A DNA stretch of 64,000 bases from Prinia subflava (GCF_021018805.1 NC_086248.1:62195985-62259984), one strand, 5' to 3'; positions 40,201 to 53,628 are shown, numbered from the stretch's first letter. Numbers and translations are program-made. Notes: a model not told the origin generated them from the sequence alone.

Positions 40201-43200
40201 AAAAAGTGTGTTTAAGTGATTGTAAAATTGACTAAGATAACACAATCAAGATGAATGACTTCCACTTGGCTTGTTTTAATTCCTACCCTGGCAACCCTAC
40301 CGAGGGCAGCTGGGTAATGGCTGAGACATTGCTGGAGGTGACTGGACACCTGGTGCTGAGCATATGGGAAGGGAGAAGAGTGCTGCTGACACCAAGGTGT
40401 TCATCATATGACGCAGTGACCTCTTACGGATGAACATTAAAAAAGAGTGAATACCACTTTCACTTTTTAAAGTAGCAGTCTGAATAGTACCGACATTTGT
40501 AGTAGGTGCTGGGTTCTCCTTATGGTACTGTGTCTCCAGATCTCTGTGAAACTTTTTCTTTGTCTTGCTGTCTCTCATTAGTTCTTCATTCTGTTCTCAT
40601 TGACACATGAGCAAGTTCTAGTCACAGCAGTGAAACTTTGGTTATATGACATGTGACCAGCTGGCAGTTTTGGTGACTGTGGCTGGTGGCACGCACAGAG
40701 TACTAGCCCCTGTTGTCCCCGAGGGAAATGTCCCCCAGGAGGAAATGGGCTGTACCAGAAAGTGTGCTGTGTGACAGCCACTGCACCAGAGGAAGCTTGC
40801 TCTACATGAGCCTGAAGGCAGGTGCAGATTTTTTCACCTGGTGCATGCAGGAAGCAGCATGGCCAATGTCTGACTTTCCTTCAGGCAACCTCCCCTGTGG
40901 TCCTCAGAAAGGCATGGGAGTTGTGGTTAATATTAGAGTCTAACCTTTTACTTGCTCACAGACTGAACAGGGGCTGAGTAACTTTAAGCCATTAGCTCAA
41001 TTTTAGGTCTCTCTTCCACTAGATGAAGGGCAGTTGACTCGCAATCACATCTTCCAAATTAATGACTTGTAGTGAAAATCCTGGGCTCACTTTACCTAGA
41101 GAAAAGCATAGTGCCAGCACACATCTAAAGGATCCTCCTCTGTCCCTTTTTCTGCCCCTCTCATAGGATTCTCTCGAGTTCCCATTCCCCCTTACTCCTG
41201 GTTTGTTTCAACCCTTATAATTTTCTCTGGGTAACCTGAATTAGATTTCTGAATGCTGACTGTTGGATCTGAACCTTCTTCCTTCTGCGAGGATAGGACT
41301 GACAGCTTATGGAGAACTTGTTTGACTGTGAAATTAGGAAGGGTTTTTGAGAGCTGTCTTAGTCATTTATTCTGCCAGCATCCCCATTCTTACCCTCCCC
41401 GCCCCAAATCCTTCTGCCTCCCCACTGCTTAGCTGCCTCAGTGGTGCTGAAGACAAAGGTGACACATCTGAATAGGAAGAAGAAGGGACACATAAGGACT
41501 GGTCATTAATTCTTTATTTAAATATGTCAACAGTTCCCTTTAGGTGATACCAACATAAGTTGCTGGCATTCAAGGAAACATCAAATAGGCCTTCTGTGCT
41601 AACAGCAAAGACTTAATGGTACTGAAAAGCTGAACACAGTTTCAAGTACCACAATATATCTCCACAATTTCCACCTGTGTTTTGTTCTTTGGGAAAAACA
41701 ATAAAGCTCACCTCACTTGTAGTCCCCTGTACTAAAATGGAAAGTTTTCTTCAAGTATAACTGAAACTGGAGTTTTCATTCACCTGTTAGAATTTGAAGA
41801 CTAACTGAAGGAGTGATCACAGCAATTATTCACACTGTTTTGAAAATTGGCAAAACCTCCATTTGTGACAATCAGTTGTATTTCACTGTTGCATTGCAAA
41901 GGCCTTGGTTCTAAATATAAGACAGGCATAGATTGTTCTGTTTAGTATGTCCTAAAATTATCCAGCACAGAAATACTTTAAGGAAGTGTAAAAATGAATT
42001 CTCAAATTCTCAAAAGGCAGCTTAAAGGGGAAGGCATGCTGATGTGGAAGTATTGAATAAATGCCATCTTGGTAACAATTTTACCAAATGTAGGGAAGAG
42101 CTGTACACGTCCTGTCCTTGTTATAAGATTCATGGAGAAAATACTCCCACTCAGATAGAAATTCACTGTAAACCGCTCTCTTGCTGTTAGAGTTGATGTA
42201 CTTTTGAAGATGCAGTGGCTCTTACAAGGAAAAGAGCATGTTGTGCAATAATGTGACCTTATGTTGCATAGACACTTCCAGTTTTGGAATGTGAAATGTC
42301 TGAAACTGGGAGTGGGTGGACAAGAGGTGGAGCCAGTCAGGAGCCTGGGTGGCTGTGTTTCTGAGAAACTCTCTTCTCCTGGTGAGTACTGCTAATTCAC
42401 CAAGTGCACGGCGAGAGCCCTGAATAGTGCCAAGTGGAACCACTAAATAATATCAAATTTCACATGGACATGGAGCTATAGGGGGATATTTTGGAAGTTA
42501 ATTGTATAAAACCTCATTGAAAACAAGGCTGAATTCTTTCAGACCTGACACAGCCTCCCAAAATGCGTCAGAGACTCTTGATGCTGCTGCGAGGTCAGCT
42601 TCCTCCCCCCCTACCTGTGAGTCAGGACAATTCTATTATAGGAAGCTTTTATTGGAGGCTCTCGATAGAGAGGTAGACAACATGCAGATCATGAGGACAC
42701 AGTGGGACAGAGTTTGGATCCTGTGCCTGCGTAAGTGGTCACCAACAGGCAACCAACAGGTCAGAAGAGCATTTTTTCTGCAGAACAGTGGGATACTAAG
42801 GAAAGAATAGTATTTGAGCAAGAGGTAGGTTTGACTGATTTCACCTTCTGTCAAATTAAAACTTGGATTCAGAGTCCACTCAAGCTGGCATTGTATTGAT
42901 TTCTCAAAGGGGACAATGGCTAAGTCTCTTGTGGGCTTAATGCCCTCAGTGCTTGTCTGCAATTCCTTCCTTATTGACTTCTGCTGAAAATCAGAGAAAA
43001 ATAATTTTAAAGCAGCTCAGTTCACTGTAGAGAGAAAAAGAAAACTAAGGAGGAAACAGAATGTATTTGACAGGTGGGAATTTCAGAGCTGTTATCTTGA
43101 TTTTCAGTCAAGGCGGACACTTTTCAAAATAGAAACTTTCTGTGGGGTAGTCACCCACTTACTCTTTCCTTTCCTATAAATTCAGACCTTCTCATGGGTG

Positions 43201-44749
43201 GATCAATGCTACTGGGACTTAAAAATATCTGTGAGCAATGCTACCCCATTTATATTAGTGTGCCTATAACTTTTTCCTTGTTTGCTGTTGCTGTTATTAC
43301 CTGGACTGCGCTAGCAGAGTGTTGGCATAGATGAAATTCCTGCAACAAGCAGTATTTTGACAACTTGGAGCTGTGGTTTTAGATGTGCTCTTCTTTTAAT
43401 GGTGGCCGATATTCTGTGCTTCCTGGACTCACTATTACTGGAGAAGAAGTATCTTACAGCAGTCTGTGATTAAAAGGATACCTCTAGAAATAATTTACTC
43501 TGTGAGGACTTTTATTATTTCTGTGTGAGATTGCTAGCAGCAGGTAAGAGATCCTGGAAACCAGCTGCAGTTATTTAATTCATGACCTGTCAGAAAAGAA
43601 GGTTTTGGTTTCCACTCTTGATGAGCACCTTGAGTGAAAAGCAGAGCATGCAAAGGGCTGACCTATCTGAGCCCTTAGCACAATGGGTAGTTATGCATTT
43701 GAGTGATTTTCCTGAGAGCACCCCATGTGGAGTTTTCTGCCTTACTGAAGGCTTGCGTTGTACTGGTTTGATCCACTTTTCATTTCACTGGTGGAATATT
43801 TCTATTAACTTTCCCACAAGCTGATTCAAACTGCATAAAAAAGGGAAAAAAAAGATTCAGATTTGAATCCATGGGTAGTGCATTTTATGAGCGACTTCAT
43901 GAATACTTTGTTCTTAGAGGTGTAAACAACCTTTTCCTTAAAAAATTTAAAACAACTGGATGCAGTTCTGGTGTCCCTCTGAGTGCCAAGCATTCATTAG
44001 TAAACACTCAGGCAAATGGACTTCTTTATGCAGATGTGTCTGAGCCTGTATGTGGGCCTATTCACATGTGGAGTTTGAGTTGGAGAAAATAAGGTGCTTT
44101 TGTTGCTGATCTGCCTGAGCTACATTTGTGTTTTTCATTCAGAAAGTTTTAAGTCTAAAGATGGTTGTTGTGGAAAAAATACTACCTAAAGCATAAAGCA
44201 AGGCAGTGGTTTATCTGAGCTTTATGATGAGCAGGGAGTGGACAGGCAGACCTAGGCAGAGCAGTGTGGTCTCCCAAAAGGAGTGTGGAACTGCCCCAGG
44301 CAGAGGATGCTCCTGGACATTTTGATGACACTAGCTGCCACATTCCCCTTTAGTGTGATTTAGCAAATTATTTCTCTGTTGGATAAGATGGAAGTAAGCT
44401 TCCTTTGCTGTCCAAACCTGCTCTGACCAGTCAGCAGGAAATGTGAGTACCTTTGAACTCCACTGGCCCTTTTCTGGCCTTCCTCTGCCCTTTGCTCTTT
44501 CTGGCAAGGTCCTGTTGCAGTTGGACTTCAGGATAGCAGCCTAAGTGCCAGCATCTTCCAGCTGTTATGTGAAACTGCAGTTTGGTTCACATCAGTTCTC
44601 TTCTTTCTCTAAGCAGTTTATACCGAATGTAAAAGTTCATATCCTCTTATGATTAGATTTGACATCCTTGAACAGATCAAGGAGAAAAATGAATTGTTAC
44701 CCTGAAGAAAGTTGTGAAGAAAAATATCAGAGTGATGGCTTTTTTGCTT

Positions 44750-45010
44750 TTAGGTTTTACTGATCAGAAATCAGAGGCAGAATTTTGGATCAAACATCCA
44801 TAGCGATTTTGCAGTCAATTACTCCCAGCTTGTGAAGATGCAAGCAGCGGCTCCTCCAGCTTGCTCTAATGAACCAGCAGCTCTTTGTTGATGCTAGCAA
44901 AGCAATTAGGCTCCCTCTTACGCAGTTGCATCTGAGCAATTTGGTTTATTTTACTCAAGCAGACCTCACCAATCCACAATTAAAGAGGCATTTTCATCTC
45001 ACGCTTAGGG
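44750..45010. promoter_or_regulatory. Candidate conserved non-coding element
   Basis: Contains clustered homeodomain/POU/SOX-like words (AGTCAATTACTCC, GATGCAAGCAG, TCTAATGAACC, TTTGTTGATGC, AAAGCAATTAGG, CCACAATTAAAG) in a balanced, non-repetitive background. No frame is coding-like. This is a texture-based guess only. Confidence 0.2.
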
Positions 45011-46490
45011 GCTGAGAAAACGCTTTTGAAGGTCTTCGTTCCTCTGATGAGCTTGGGAGAAGAACAAAATCAAACAAGTTTTTTGTGGCAGGAGTTGGGT
45101 CGTGACTGAGACAGTTGGCTACTTCATTATAGCAAACACGTAGGTGGCCTTTCTCATGTTTTGAGATCCAAGAGAGGAGCTCTGACTTGACTGACATCTT
45201 TGAGTGGAGTCAGTCCTTTGCAGAAGGAGGGTCAGGTCAGCTGTGCCATGTGCAGCACGCACTGACAGTGAGTCCTTTCCTCTCAGCTGCTTTGAAGTTA
45301 CAGTCTCTATCTTTTTGCCAGGATCAGATCCAAGTGGTGAGATGGCCCTGAGTTCGGGCAGCTTCAAATGTCTGTAATTTTTTGCACCTGTTTGATTATA
45401 GTATTTATAGCTCATTTTTACTCGTGCTTTCTTTTCAGTGTAACAGTTACCAGCAGACTTCCTTGCTGGTACTAATTCTACTCAGAAGGAAAGGCTGGAT
45501 GTAATTTGAAGGATCATTAGGGTGAGATCAGCTCTTGAAACCCGAGTCAAGTTAATGATGAAACCTGAGTTTTGTTAATAATACATTGTAATTATTACTC
45601 CCAGCAGGACAGATACCTCATATTTCTCATCTTTTTAGCTGGAGGATCCTAGTTACTGTGGTCTTGTTCAACTTGTCGGCTGTTCCACCCCTTGCTTGGG
45701 TCTACAAGAGGAAGATACCTGGTCTCCACCATCAGATTTCTACTTGAGCTTTCCCAGGTAGAGCAGTGTCTCTGCAGATGTCGGTGCATTACACAAGCTG
45801 GGGTGCAGAGGGGCCAAGAGGAGGATACATGATCAACAGATGAAACAGCAGAACGTTAATAATAAACGACACCTAATTGGATGTGCCCTTTTGCCCAGCA
45901 AAACAAGGGTATATGTCAGTGCACAGAAGGCATCATGCCCATGGCAACCTGCTCCCACCTGCTACAGGTCTTCCTGAGGACAAAATTGCATTCATGAGCT
46001 GAGCCACTTGACTGCTGCAATTGCCAATAAAGCATTAATCCTAACCCTTTGTGGACTGCATCTATGCTTGCACCCCCGAGATGCTGGGCCAGATTGGAGA
46101 AGTGACATAAATCATGGTGTGCCTTACGTGTTGGTGAGTGGGAGGGGAGTGCACACTGGGGAAAATGACACCATGCAGGGGCGTGAGGGAGAAGGATGTG
46201 GCAGAAAAAGCAACCTGCAGCAGGATATAGAAAGATGTGAGATAGTGCAGACTCCCTTTACTTAATGCCGTATTTCCTTACTGCCTCCTGTAGCTCCTGT
46301 TGCAGTCCTGCTGTCCTGTGCTGGTGCCCACTGCCTCCGTTTCCCCATGGTGGAATGGTGTGCTTTAACCAACTGTAGGCTTTCATTTTGTGGAACTGCT
46401 GTCCCTTGTGATGTGCAGGACACCACTATATCCAGTCTCCCACCCCACCTGTGCCATCTGTTTGTGAAGGCGTGAGTTAGGGACTTACTT

Positions 46491-46747
46491 TAGGACAAGA
46501 TGAAGTTGCCTTAAGTTGCACCAGGGGAGGTTTAGTTGGGGTACTAGGAAAACTTTCTTCTTTGAGAGGTTGGCCAAGCAGTGGAACAGGCTGCACAGGG
46601 AAGTGGTGGGGTCACCATCCTGGAGGTGTTTAAAGTCTTGTAGGTGTGGCACTTTGGGACATGGTTTAGTGGTGAATTTAACAGTTTGAAGTTAATGGTT
46701 CAATGATCTCAAAGGTCTTTTCCAATCCAAATGATTCCATGGTTCTA
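46491..46747 (+). mobile_element. CR1 LINE 3' fragment, 5'-truncated
   Basis: Diverged CR1 3' end in sense orientation. Recognisable stretches are GGAACAGGCTGCACAGGGAA, GTCACCATCCTGGAGGTGTT, GGGACATGGTTTAGTGGTG and the end TCTTTTCCAATCCAAATGAT, followed by a single decayed tail octamer. About 257 bp remain. No coding region survives. Heavy substitution suggests an old insertion in the HIVEP2 leader intron or 5' flank. Confidence 0.9.
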
Positions 46748-49700
46748 CATTTGGGACAAGAATGTTCCAACAGCTGTAGTTTAAATACTGGACAAAGGAG
46801 AAAGCCTATAGCAGGAACTTATCAAAAAAGAAGACTTAATTTCCTGATTTTGTGATTTCAGTGTATTCTACAGAATTTTGGAAAATACAATGTAATAGTA
46901 AGTGTTACGTTTTCTGTACAGCGAAGATAATTTTAAATTTTTCTAATACACTTTTCTGCAATTTTCTTAGTTTAATCTTCTCCTTTGTACATGTTTCTTT
47001 AAATGGGTGCAATCTTAAAAAGATAGGTAATGTATTACTGTTACTTAAAGAGAATTTCTGCTTCAAGTAAGAGTGGGAAGATAGGCTGAGGCTGTGATAG
47101 TTTTGCTTTTAACTTTATAACTTAAGATCCTCAAAGCGGTTGAGGGTATGTGGCCCTGTCTCCTATTAACTTTATGGAAATGTAGTGCCAGAGTATGGTC
47201 TTCAGTATTTAAGCCTACTAATAGTGATTTTTGCATCCATATTTCCTCTAATATAATAACATTTATTCTTCATTTCAGATGAAAATTAAATTGTCTGAAG
47301 AATACTATCATCAACTGATTTTTCTTGCATCATCATGTTTATCTATTCTAGTAAAAAAATCAGTGATTATTAAATTTACCGCTAAGGCAAAGAATGAAAA
47401 GACAAATCTATGATGCTGCTCAAAGAATGCTCTTGCATCAATGGGAATTAATCACAGCATATCAAGAAAAGAACATGGTCTTTATTTCCCACTAGGGCTA
47501 ATGTTAAAAATTTAGTCTTATTAACTTCAATTACTTTTTGTTTAATGTTAAAATCAGAGGAAAATAAAAATTCTGATGTCAGAATAATCATATGGATTGA
47601 ATCTTGCGTGTGAAGTTGGCAATATGTTACAGTAGACTTTTTTCCCTGTTGTAAATGAGAGAAAAGGTCTGGTAAAAACCTGTGTGTTTTTGTTTAGCCC
47701 AGCAGAAGTGATGGGTGGTATTTGGAGGCACACAGGAAGGCTGCATAATAATGAAACAAATCCCTCTTGTGTGCATCAGCCAAATGAATCATGATATCAA
47801 ATAGAAAAAGCAAAATTGTGGGAGAGACCATTTCCTTGCACAGCTCATGCAGAGCACTAGTCAGCACTAGGAATTTGGCATGAGTGTGGCTTCCAGTAGT
47901 GGTATTGCAGTCACAGGCTTTAAATAGTTGCAGATGTTCTGAAGGGGATTGTGGGGACAGTCCCTGCCTTCCCTTTGGGAAGCAGGGAGCGAAGTGCATG
48001 GCCTGCAGGAGCACAGAGTTTCCCTGGAGGGAGACTTGGCTGGGAGACCTGGAGGGAACATCTCTGAACACCTCAGCTGAGTGTAGCTGTGGCTGTGGCT
48101 CGTCCTGTTGCAGTCAAACCCACAGGAGGCTCAGGGGTCCTGTCAGGATGAGCAGTGGGATGGTCCATGTGGCAGCTCAACCAAGGCTGGCCAGCACCAA
48201 CAGTAGGTCAAGCCCTCCTGTTCTTGGCCAAGGGGTGACCCTTTGGCTGCAGCCTGAAATGGCAGTAACTCATGTTTCCCTTCCTGGCAGGTCCTTTGTG
48301 CCGGGGAAGGGCTGTGCCCCAGGCTGGGGCAGGTGCGGCATGCAGGACTGGGCTGTGGGAGAGCCACTGTGTCCCGCTGCCACTGGCCAGGCACAGCCAC
48401 GCTCCAGGGTGGGGGAACTGCCCCTGCCTTCGCCTCCTGCTGCTTCCCAGAGTTTGCTGGTACAGCTCTGGTTTTGCCTCTGAATCTACTCCCATAGTCC
48501 GACGGGCTGTTTATTGGGATGTCTTAATAGAAAGCTTCTAACTATTTGTCATGGGATGTCGGGGTGCAAAAGCCGCATGGAAGATCTGCCTTTACTCTTG
48601 CTATAATGTCAGTGAAAAGGGTATGATTTCAAAATCTGACTTTTTCCCCCCGTGTGTTGTCAAGTTTCTCAAGTTAGAAACAGGAAGCTGTTTTGCATAA
48701 AGGTAAGATTGTGTTTTTAACAAGAAAAGTTGGTGTTAGACAGACTAAATATACCCACACAGTCATACTCAGTGGGTAGTCCTGGCTATTTTTAGGCTTT
48801 ATTTGTGTCTCTCTTTATTTGTTGTTTTTTTTTTTTAGTGACACCTCCACTGTACCTTCAGCTTGTAGAGAGGCACCACTTCCTGCGCTGGTATGAAACT
48901 GGCAATTACAGCCAGCCTTGTCAGGTGTCGTTTATCAGGCATTGCAGAGGGCTGGTTTCAGCAAAGGAAGAACAAAGCTTAATAAGAAGAGAGAGAGGCA
49001 GAAGCATTCTCTTAATAATTTGCCCTTTGCAGCAACAGACCCTTATCAGATCCCACGCTCATCTGGCTGCTGACGCTGTACTTGCTTCATTAGTACGAGC
49101 TATTTTTACAGCTTTTGTGTCTTTTGAGGAACCGAGTGGGCCTGCTGGCTGGTAGTGATTCACCATCTCCAGGCGAACAGGGTGTCCTCAAACCCTGTTG
49201 GTGGGGGAGGAAGGGAAAAGCAGGGGGAAGAGTTCAAACTGAATAAGCAAGCCGATTAGGTCGATTATTTATCTTAGGTGGTCTGAGCGCTGAAACATTG
49301 CACTGTCTTAAGGAAAATAGCCCTGTATCTTTTTGGTTTGCAGTGCAGCATTTCAGATTGTTAGGAGCTATCCCAAGAACATTTAGTAATAATTAGTTCA
49401 AGTATAGCTTAGCAAACATGAAGCCCTGCATGCTTGTGCATATACTCTATGTGATCATTTCCCTGTCTGTAAAGGAAATGTTGAGGGATAGACATGGGGA
49501 TATTTGGGAGTTGAATTTGATCTTTAAAGGTCATTTGCAGCTCAAAACATTGAGTTGCATGTTAGTGATGCTTTCTTTTGTTTGTTGTGGACAGGGGTTG
49601 TTGGTGTATCACAAGCACCCAAGGTACTTTTGGGCCAGTCTGTTAGGTGACTTCACTTCCAATTCTGATAATGAAAAGAAATCTAAACTTGGTGGAATGA

Positions 49701-50389
49701 GCCAGGAAGGATGCAGGAGAAGGAGGACCCTGAATGAAGTTGTCTGGAGTTTTTTAAAGCTGAGCAACAGAATGAGAATGTCCTCTTAGGGCCTGTTGAC
49801 CTCTTGCCTGGAGGCTAAAATTAGGATTCTTTGCTGCACTTACTTCATCTTTTCATGAATAGGAGTAATTTGGTGTTCAATGGTTTCATATTGCAGGTTT
49901 CCTTGGAGTAGTTTCAAAAGTTACTGGTATATGGGATATGTATATGAAACTTGAAGGTGCTGTGGTGATGCACCCTGGTCTGACCTTGTCTGATAAAAAG
50001 TCATCATGAAATCTCAACAGTGTCTTTCCCGAAAAATGTTTTGGCTTTTATTGTGTTGTGCTTGTTGAGAATCTGTAACTTAGCTGTCAGGTTGGTCTGT
50101 GCCTTAAATAGCAACAGCTCTGGAATAGCAGAGGTTTTAAATGTAGGTTCAGGCATTTTGGTAGACATTCATCTCTTCAGGAGTGTTTGCTTGGGAGAGT
50201 GATGGTACTGTTAACAAACACAGTTGATTTGTGTTTTGTAGAAAGAAACTTAAGAGCAAAGAGTGAAATTCCATGTATAACTACAAAATGCAGCAATTTT
50301 TTTTTAAATGCTGAATTTTTAAGAGGTGTTCTGATGCAATTGAATATTATACATACTGACTTTCAATGCTTCATACGGTAAAAAAGAAC
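46748..50389. other. Non-coding, no gene recognised
   Basis: A GC-richer patch at 47880-48490 carries open frames on both strands (up to 199 codons plus strand). Their repetitive Cys/Ser/Gly/Pro composition points to chance. The rest is AT-rich. Confidence 0.6.
48826..49160. promoter_or_regulatory. Candidate conserved non-coding element
   Basis: After a T(14-15) run ending in AG, about 320 bp are of balanced composition and rich in short factor-like motifs (CAATTACAG, TTTATCAGG, CTTAATAATTTGCCC, TTATCAGATC, TTCATTAGTAC). An open frame crosses it, but the encoded chain resembles nothing known. The texture is that of vertebrate developmental enhancers. Conservation cannot be tested from one sequence. 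Confidence 0.2.
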
Positions 50390-50738
50390 AAAGTACTGTA
50401 AAATATGTCCAGAATAATTTTAGTGATTTTTTTTTCTTTTTTCCTCTGTTAGCCATCTTGAGGGTTGTAAAGAAAGCAGCATTCTTAAATATGCAGTCTA
50501 ATTAATATACAGTGATCAGAATCTTTAGGCAATGCTCAGTGACTGGATTTGCTGCACCAAAATGCCTTTATTGAGTCATTAGTCAAAATGAAACATTTTG
50601 GCTCCTGAGTAGTGACTGTTGTGACATATATGCAATATTTAGAATTTGAGGCTTAATAGCTGATCTCAGCTGAACTCTTACAAAGTATTCAGGATGGATT
50701 GAAATAAAGCTGCTATGAAGACCCATTCTACTTTGGGG

Positions 50739-50779
<41 letters not shown>
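50390..50779 (+). pseudogene. Possible retro-inserted transcript 3' end (AATAAA plus A tail)
   Basis: The block ends with AATAAA, 30 nt, then A(41). The bases AAAAAGAAC occur just before it (50381-50389) and again right after the tail (ending about 50783), which could be a short target-site duplication, though most of that match is A-rich and weak. There is no coding content. The parent transcript is not recognised. Bird LINEs (CR1) rarely mobilise polyadenylated RNAs, so such an insert would be unusual. A coincidental AATAAA next to an expanded A tract is the main alternative. Confidence 0.25.
50739..50779 (+). repeat. A(41) homopolymer tract
   Basis: Forty-one consecutive A residues, the longest homopolymer in the window. 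An AATAAA lies at 50703-50708, about 30 nt upstream. That is the spacing of a polyadenylation signal and tail, so the tract may be the tail of a retro-inserted transcript end and not a plain microsatellite (see findings). Confidence 0.95.
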
Positions 50780-50783
<4 letters not shown>

Positions 50784-53442
50784 CTACTGCTGATGTGTCT
50801 GTTTTTGTTTTGACGTGTGATGACCACAGAGCTTAGTAAACAATGAGAGGTTTTAAAATAAGCTTCTATAATAATTGGTGTGAGTGAAAAACAAATGCAA
50901 GCTCATATGTAATTCTTCCCAGGGTGAGGGTTTCAGTCAGAAGCAGTGCATTTGCTCATTCAAAAAGGTGTTGGAAAGATACTGATATTTTCATGTGAAA
51001 TGGAAGTGGTTTCTTCTGACATGGTGTGAAAGGAGGCATAGTTCTTCACAAAATCTGCCGCAGTTGCATAATTAGGATTGTGTAACTTTTTAACTTGAAA
51101 AACCTCACTTCCCAGAAAATTCAGTTATATTTTCCCTGTGAGTTGAAAATGCTAGGCAAAGGCCTGATATTTGCCTAGTGTTTCCTTTTGGCATGAGAAG
51201 AATAGTTACTTTGTACCTAAAAATGTTGTAATGTTTACCCAAATTTTGATTTTTTTTTTTTCCTGGGAAAACTTGGGGGAAAGCTGTATGATATCTTAAC
51301 AGGGATTTACCAGTACAGCTGTGTTCTCCCCAGTGGCTGCCTGTTTGCAGTCCTTCTGTGAAAATGATGAGGCATTTCAGCCTTTCCATGTCTTTCACTT
51401 AGGAAAATTCTTATATCTGACAACTTTAACAGTTTGAACTCTCCAGTGCAAATGTTCTTACCCCTTCCTACTGTAGGTGATGCTTTATTAGTCTGTAAAT
51501 GACTACAGACCATATCCACATGGAAATCTTGCTCTTTGCATACACTTTATCCTTCCCAAGTGCTGCTAAATTCATGGTTTACTTAATCTGTCCTTTATTG
51601 GGTGTAAAATTTCCCTTTCCGATTAACACGTTCCTTTGTGTTGAACTGAGAAAAAAATTCATTGCAATCCCAGTGGCATCACATAGCATCATTGGTTAGT
51701 GTCCGAGCCTTTGCTTTTCAGAGGTTTTTAGCCCTTTTTGAGCAGGGCCAAAGCTCCGTTTATTTTCTACATGGCAAAAAGTAATTCTGCAAACAGTGAT
51801 TGGAAACTATTTGACACTTATGTAGTTTGGCACAGTATCCTTATGTTTAACTGCTGTGGCTCAGAAGAAAGTGAGATAAAGTTCAGTTTCTGCTGACAGA
51901 GGGTTGTCCAAGAATTAAGAGCTCCTTTGTGTCTCAGCACTGTTTTGGATACTGCTGGACATTGTTAATGTGTATTTAGTAAATACTGTTGCTGACTACT
52001 TAATTTACCCTTGAGAGACACTTATTCTTCTGCAGATAGCACCAGTGGGGTTAGGCATCATATAAACCTTGTTACAGCCATCAAAATGGTCTTTAAAGAG
52101 GACTTTGGTGGGCATCGGTTTCTGACTGTTCTCTGCACGGGAGCTGTTCTCACCTTATAAATCACTGTGTACTACAGTTCAAAAGAAAATGGGGAGTAGG
52201 GGTGGGGGTATGGGCAGGGCAAAACAGTTGTGGTATTTTTGTTGCCTTCTGAAATTTTATTAATCCTGGAATTACTGCCTGTCAGATCTGCCATTGCTCT
52301 GCCATTATGTTTTAAGGTCCGCATGGGAAATGATTGGTATTTTATTAAACTGTTTTTATTTTTTAACTTGTTCCCCAAGGAAATAAGCACTAGCATGAAA
52401 CGAGTAGAAGTTTATATAGTTCTCTTGTTTAGTTTAATATTTGAATAATCACAAACCTTTGCTTTTGTACAGAGACAGATTCAGGATGTCCATGTCAGAA
52501 GGCAGGACATGCCTGTCTGACAGAGCAGGTAGCTTTTGTATTATCTGAAATGCTCTGTCAGACTCTTGAAGTTCACAGCAAGATTAGGCAACCAGAAACA
52601 AAATACTTACCTGATCCATTAAAAGCAGTGGGATCAGAGGGATCAATTAACTGCTAATTGGTTGACAAGACTGTTTGACTTGGTAGCTCTTTGATAGCAG
52701 AGTTTTGTTGAATTCAAGGAGAAGAATTGTGATTTGTTTTCAAATTCCTACCTATAAAGGAAGCCTTTAAGATTAATTTTGCTCCTGTGTAATTTTTTCT
52801 CTCTCTTTTTTTTTTTCTTTAAATACTCGTCCTGTGGAAATAAGTATTCAACTGGTCTTTGGCAACGTTAAGGCTTTTTTTATACATTTTTTTTCCATCT
52901 GGTAGTAATGTGTACTTTGTGTATTATGCTGATACAGGAAATAGTGATATACTTGTAAGTGAGCAATCCTTGTCATTATAGTTAAAAGGTCAGTGTTAAA
53001 GCATTTCTGCTCTAGACTTCTCTATGACTTCTTAAAATACACTCAGTTTGAAGTTAAAGTTTTTGGTTGGTGCTGTATTTCTACAGAGAACAGCAGTTTA
53101 AAATTACATTTGAGATACTTAGCATAATAAAAACTGAGTGTTTTGCTGCAGCTGTACTCAAAGCATTTATGATACAAACCAGCATCTCTTAATGAAAATC
53201 ACCCATATTTTCTTACTACTGTGTAATTGAACATTTCTTGCAATATATGTTGCAATTTTCTCTGTAGACATCTTAGAGGTGTTGGATTAGTTTATTTTCA
53301 CCTTGTGGCAAATAACTTCAGGTATTTCATTGGTAGGATAAAAGCCTAAACCTAAGTGATCTGATACTGCTTGTTTTTATGAGGAGTAGATCTGGAATTA
53401 CGTCCTTGAATTTGCAACTTATTGCTTCAGACTCATAACAGG

Positions 53443-53628
53443 TTAATGTACAGCAGAATTTAGCTCTCCTTGTTGTTGGAATAATTTGTCTTCTTTTAGT
53501 CTCTCTGAGTCAAGTCTCATAATGAGAAGTTCTTGTTTTATACCTGATTTTTCTGTTAGTGTATGCTTGACCTCCGACTCAGTAGGATCACATTCAGAGT
53601 CTAGCTCTCCTTCACAGCAGGTGCACAT
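53443..53628 (-). pseudogene. Glu/Lys-rich helical coding-like fragment, unassigned
   Basis: Sixty-one residues open from an ATG at 53628 to a TAA. The sequence (ELDSECDPTESEVKHTLTEK, then SGIKQELLIMRLDSERLKED) is acidic and then helix-forming, with few of the Cys/Trp/Pro-rich patterns of chance frames. A TAA lies two codons upstream, so it would be a fragment or an internal exon. A donor-like CAG|GTATAA on the minus strand (GT at 53543-53542) falls inside the frame. I do not recognise the family. It could be a retro-pseudogene piece, an exon, or chance. Confidence 0.2.

Larger units (their letters stand above)
36462..46490. other. Non-coding, no gene recognised
   Basis: Contains the purine tract and one enhancer-like block, listed separately. 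A strong acceptor-like site (T run then TTGTAG, at about 36590) lacks a convincing donor, so no exon is called. Confidence 0.6.

Noticed and set aside
47884..48483. 199-codon plus-strand frame in a GC-richer patch
   Set aside because: Both strands are open here and the chain is rich in Cys, Ser, Gly, Pro and Trp without order, as expected of GC-biased chance.
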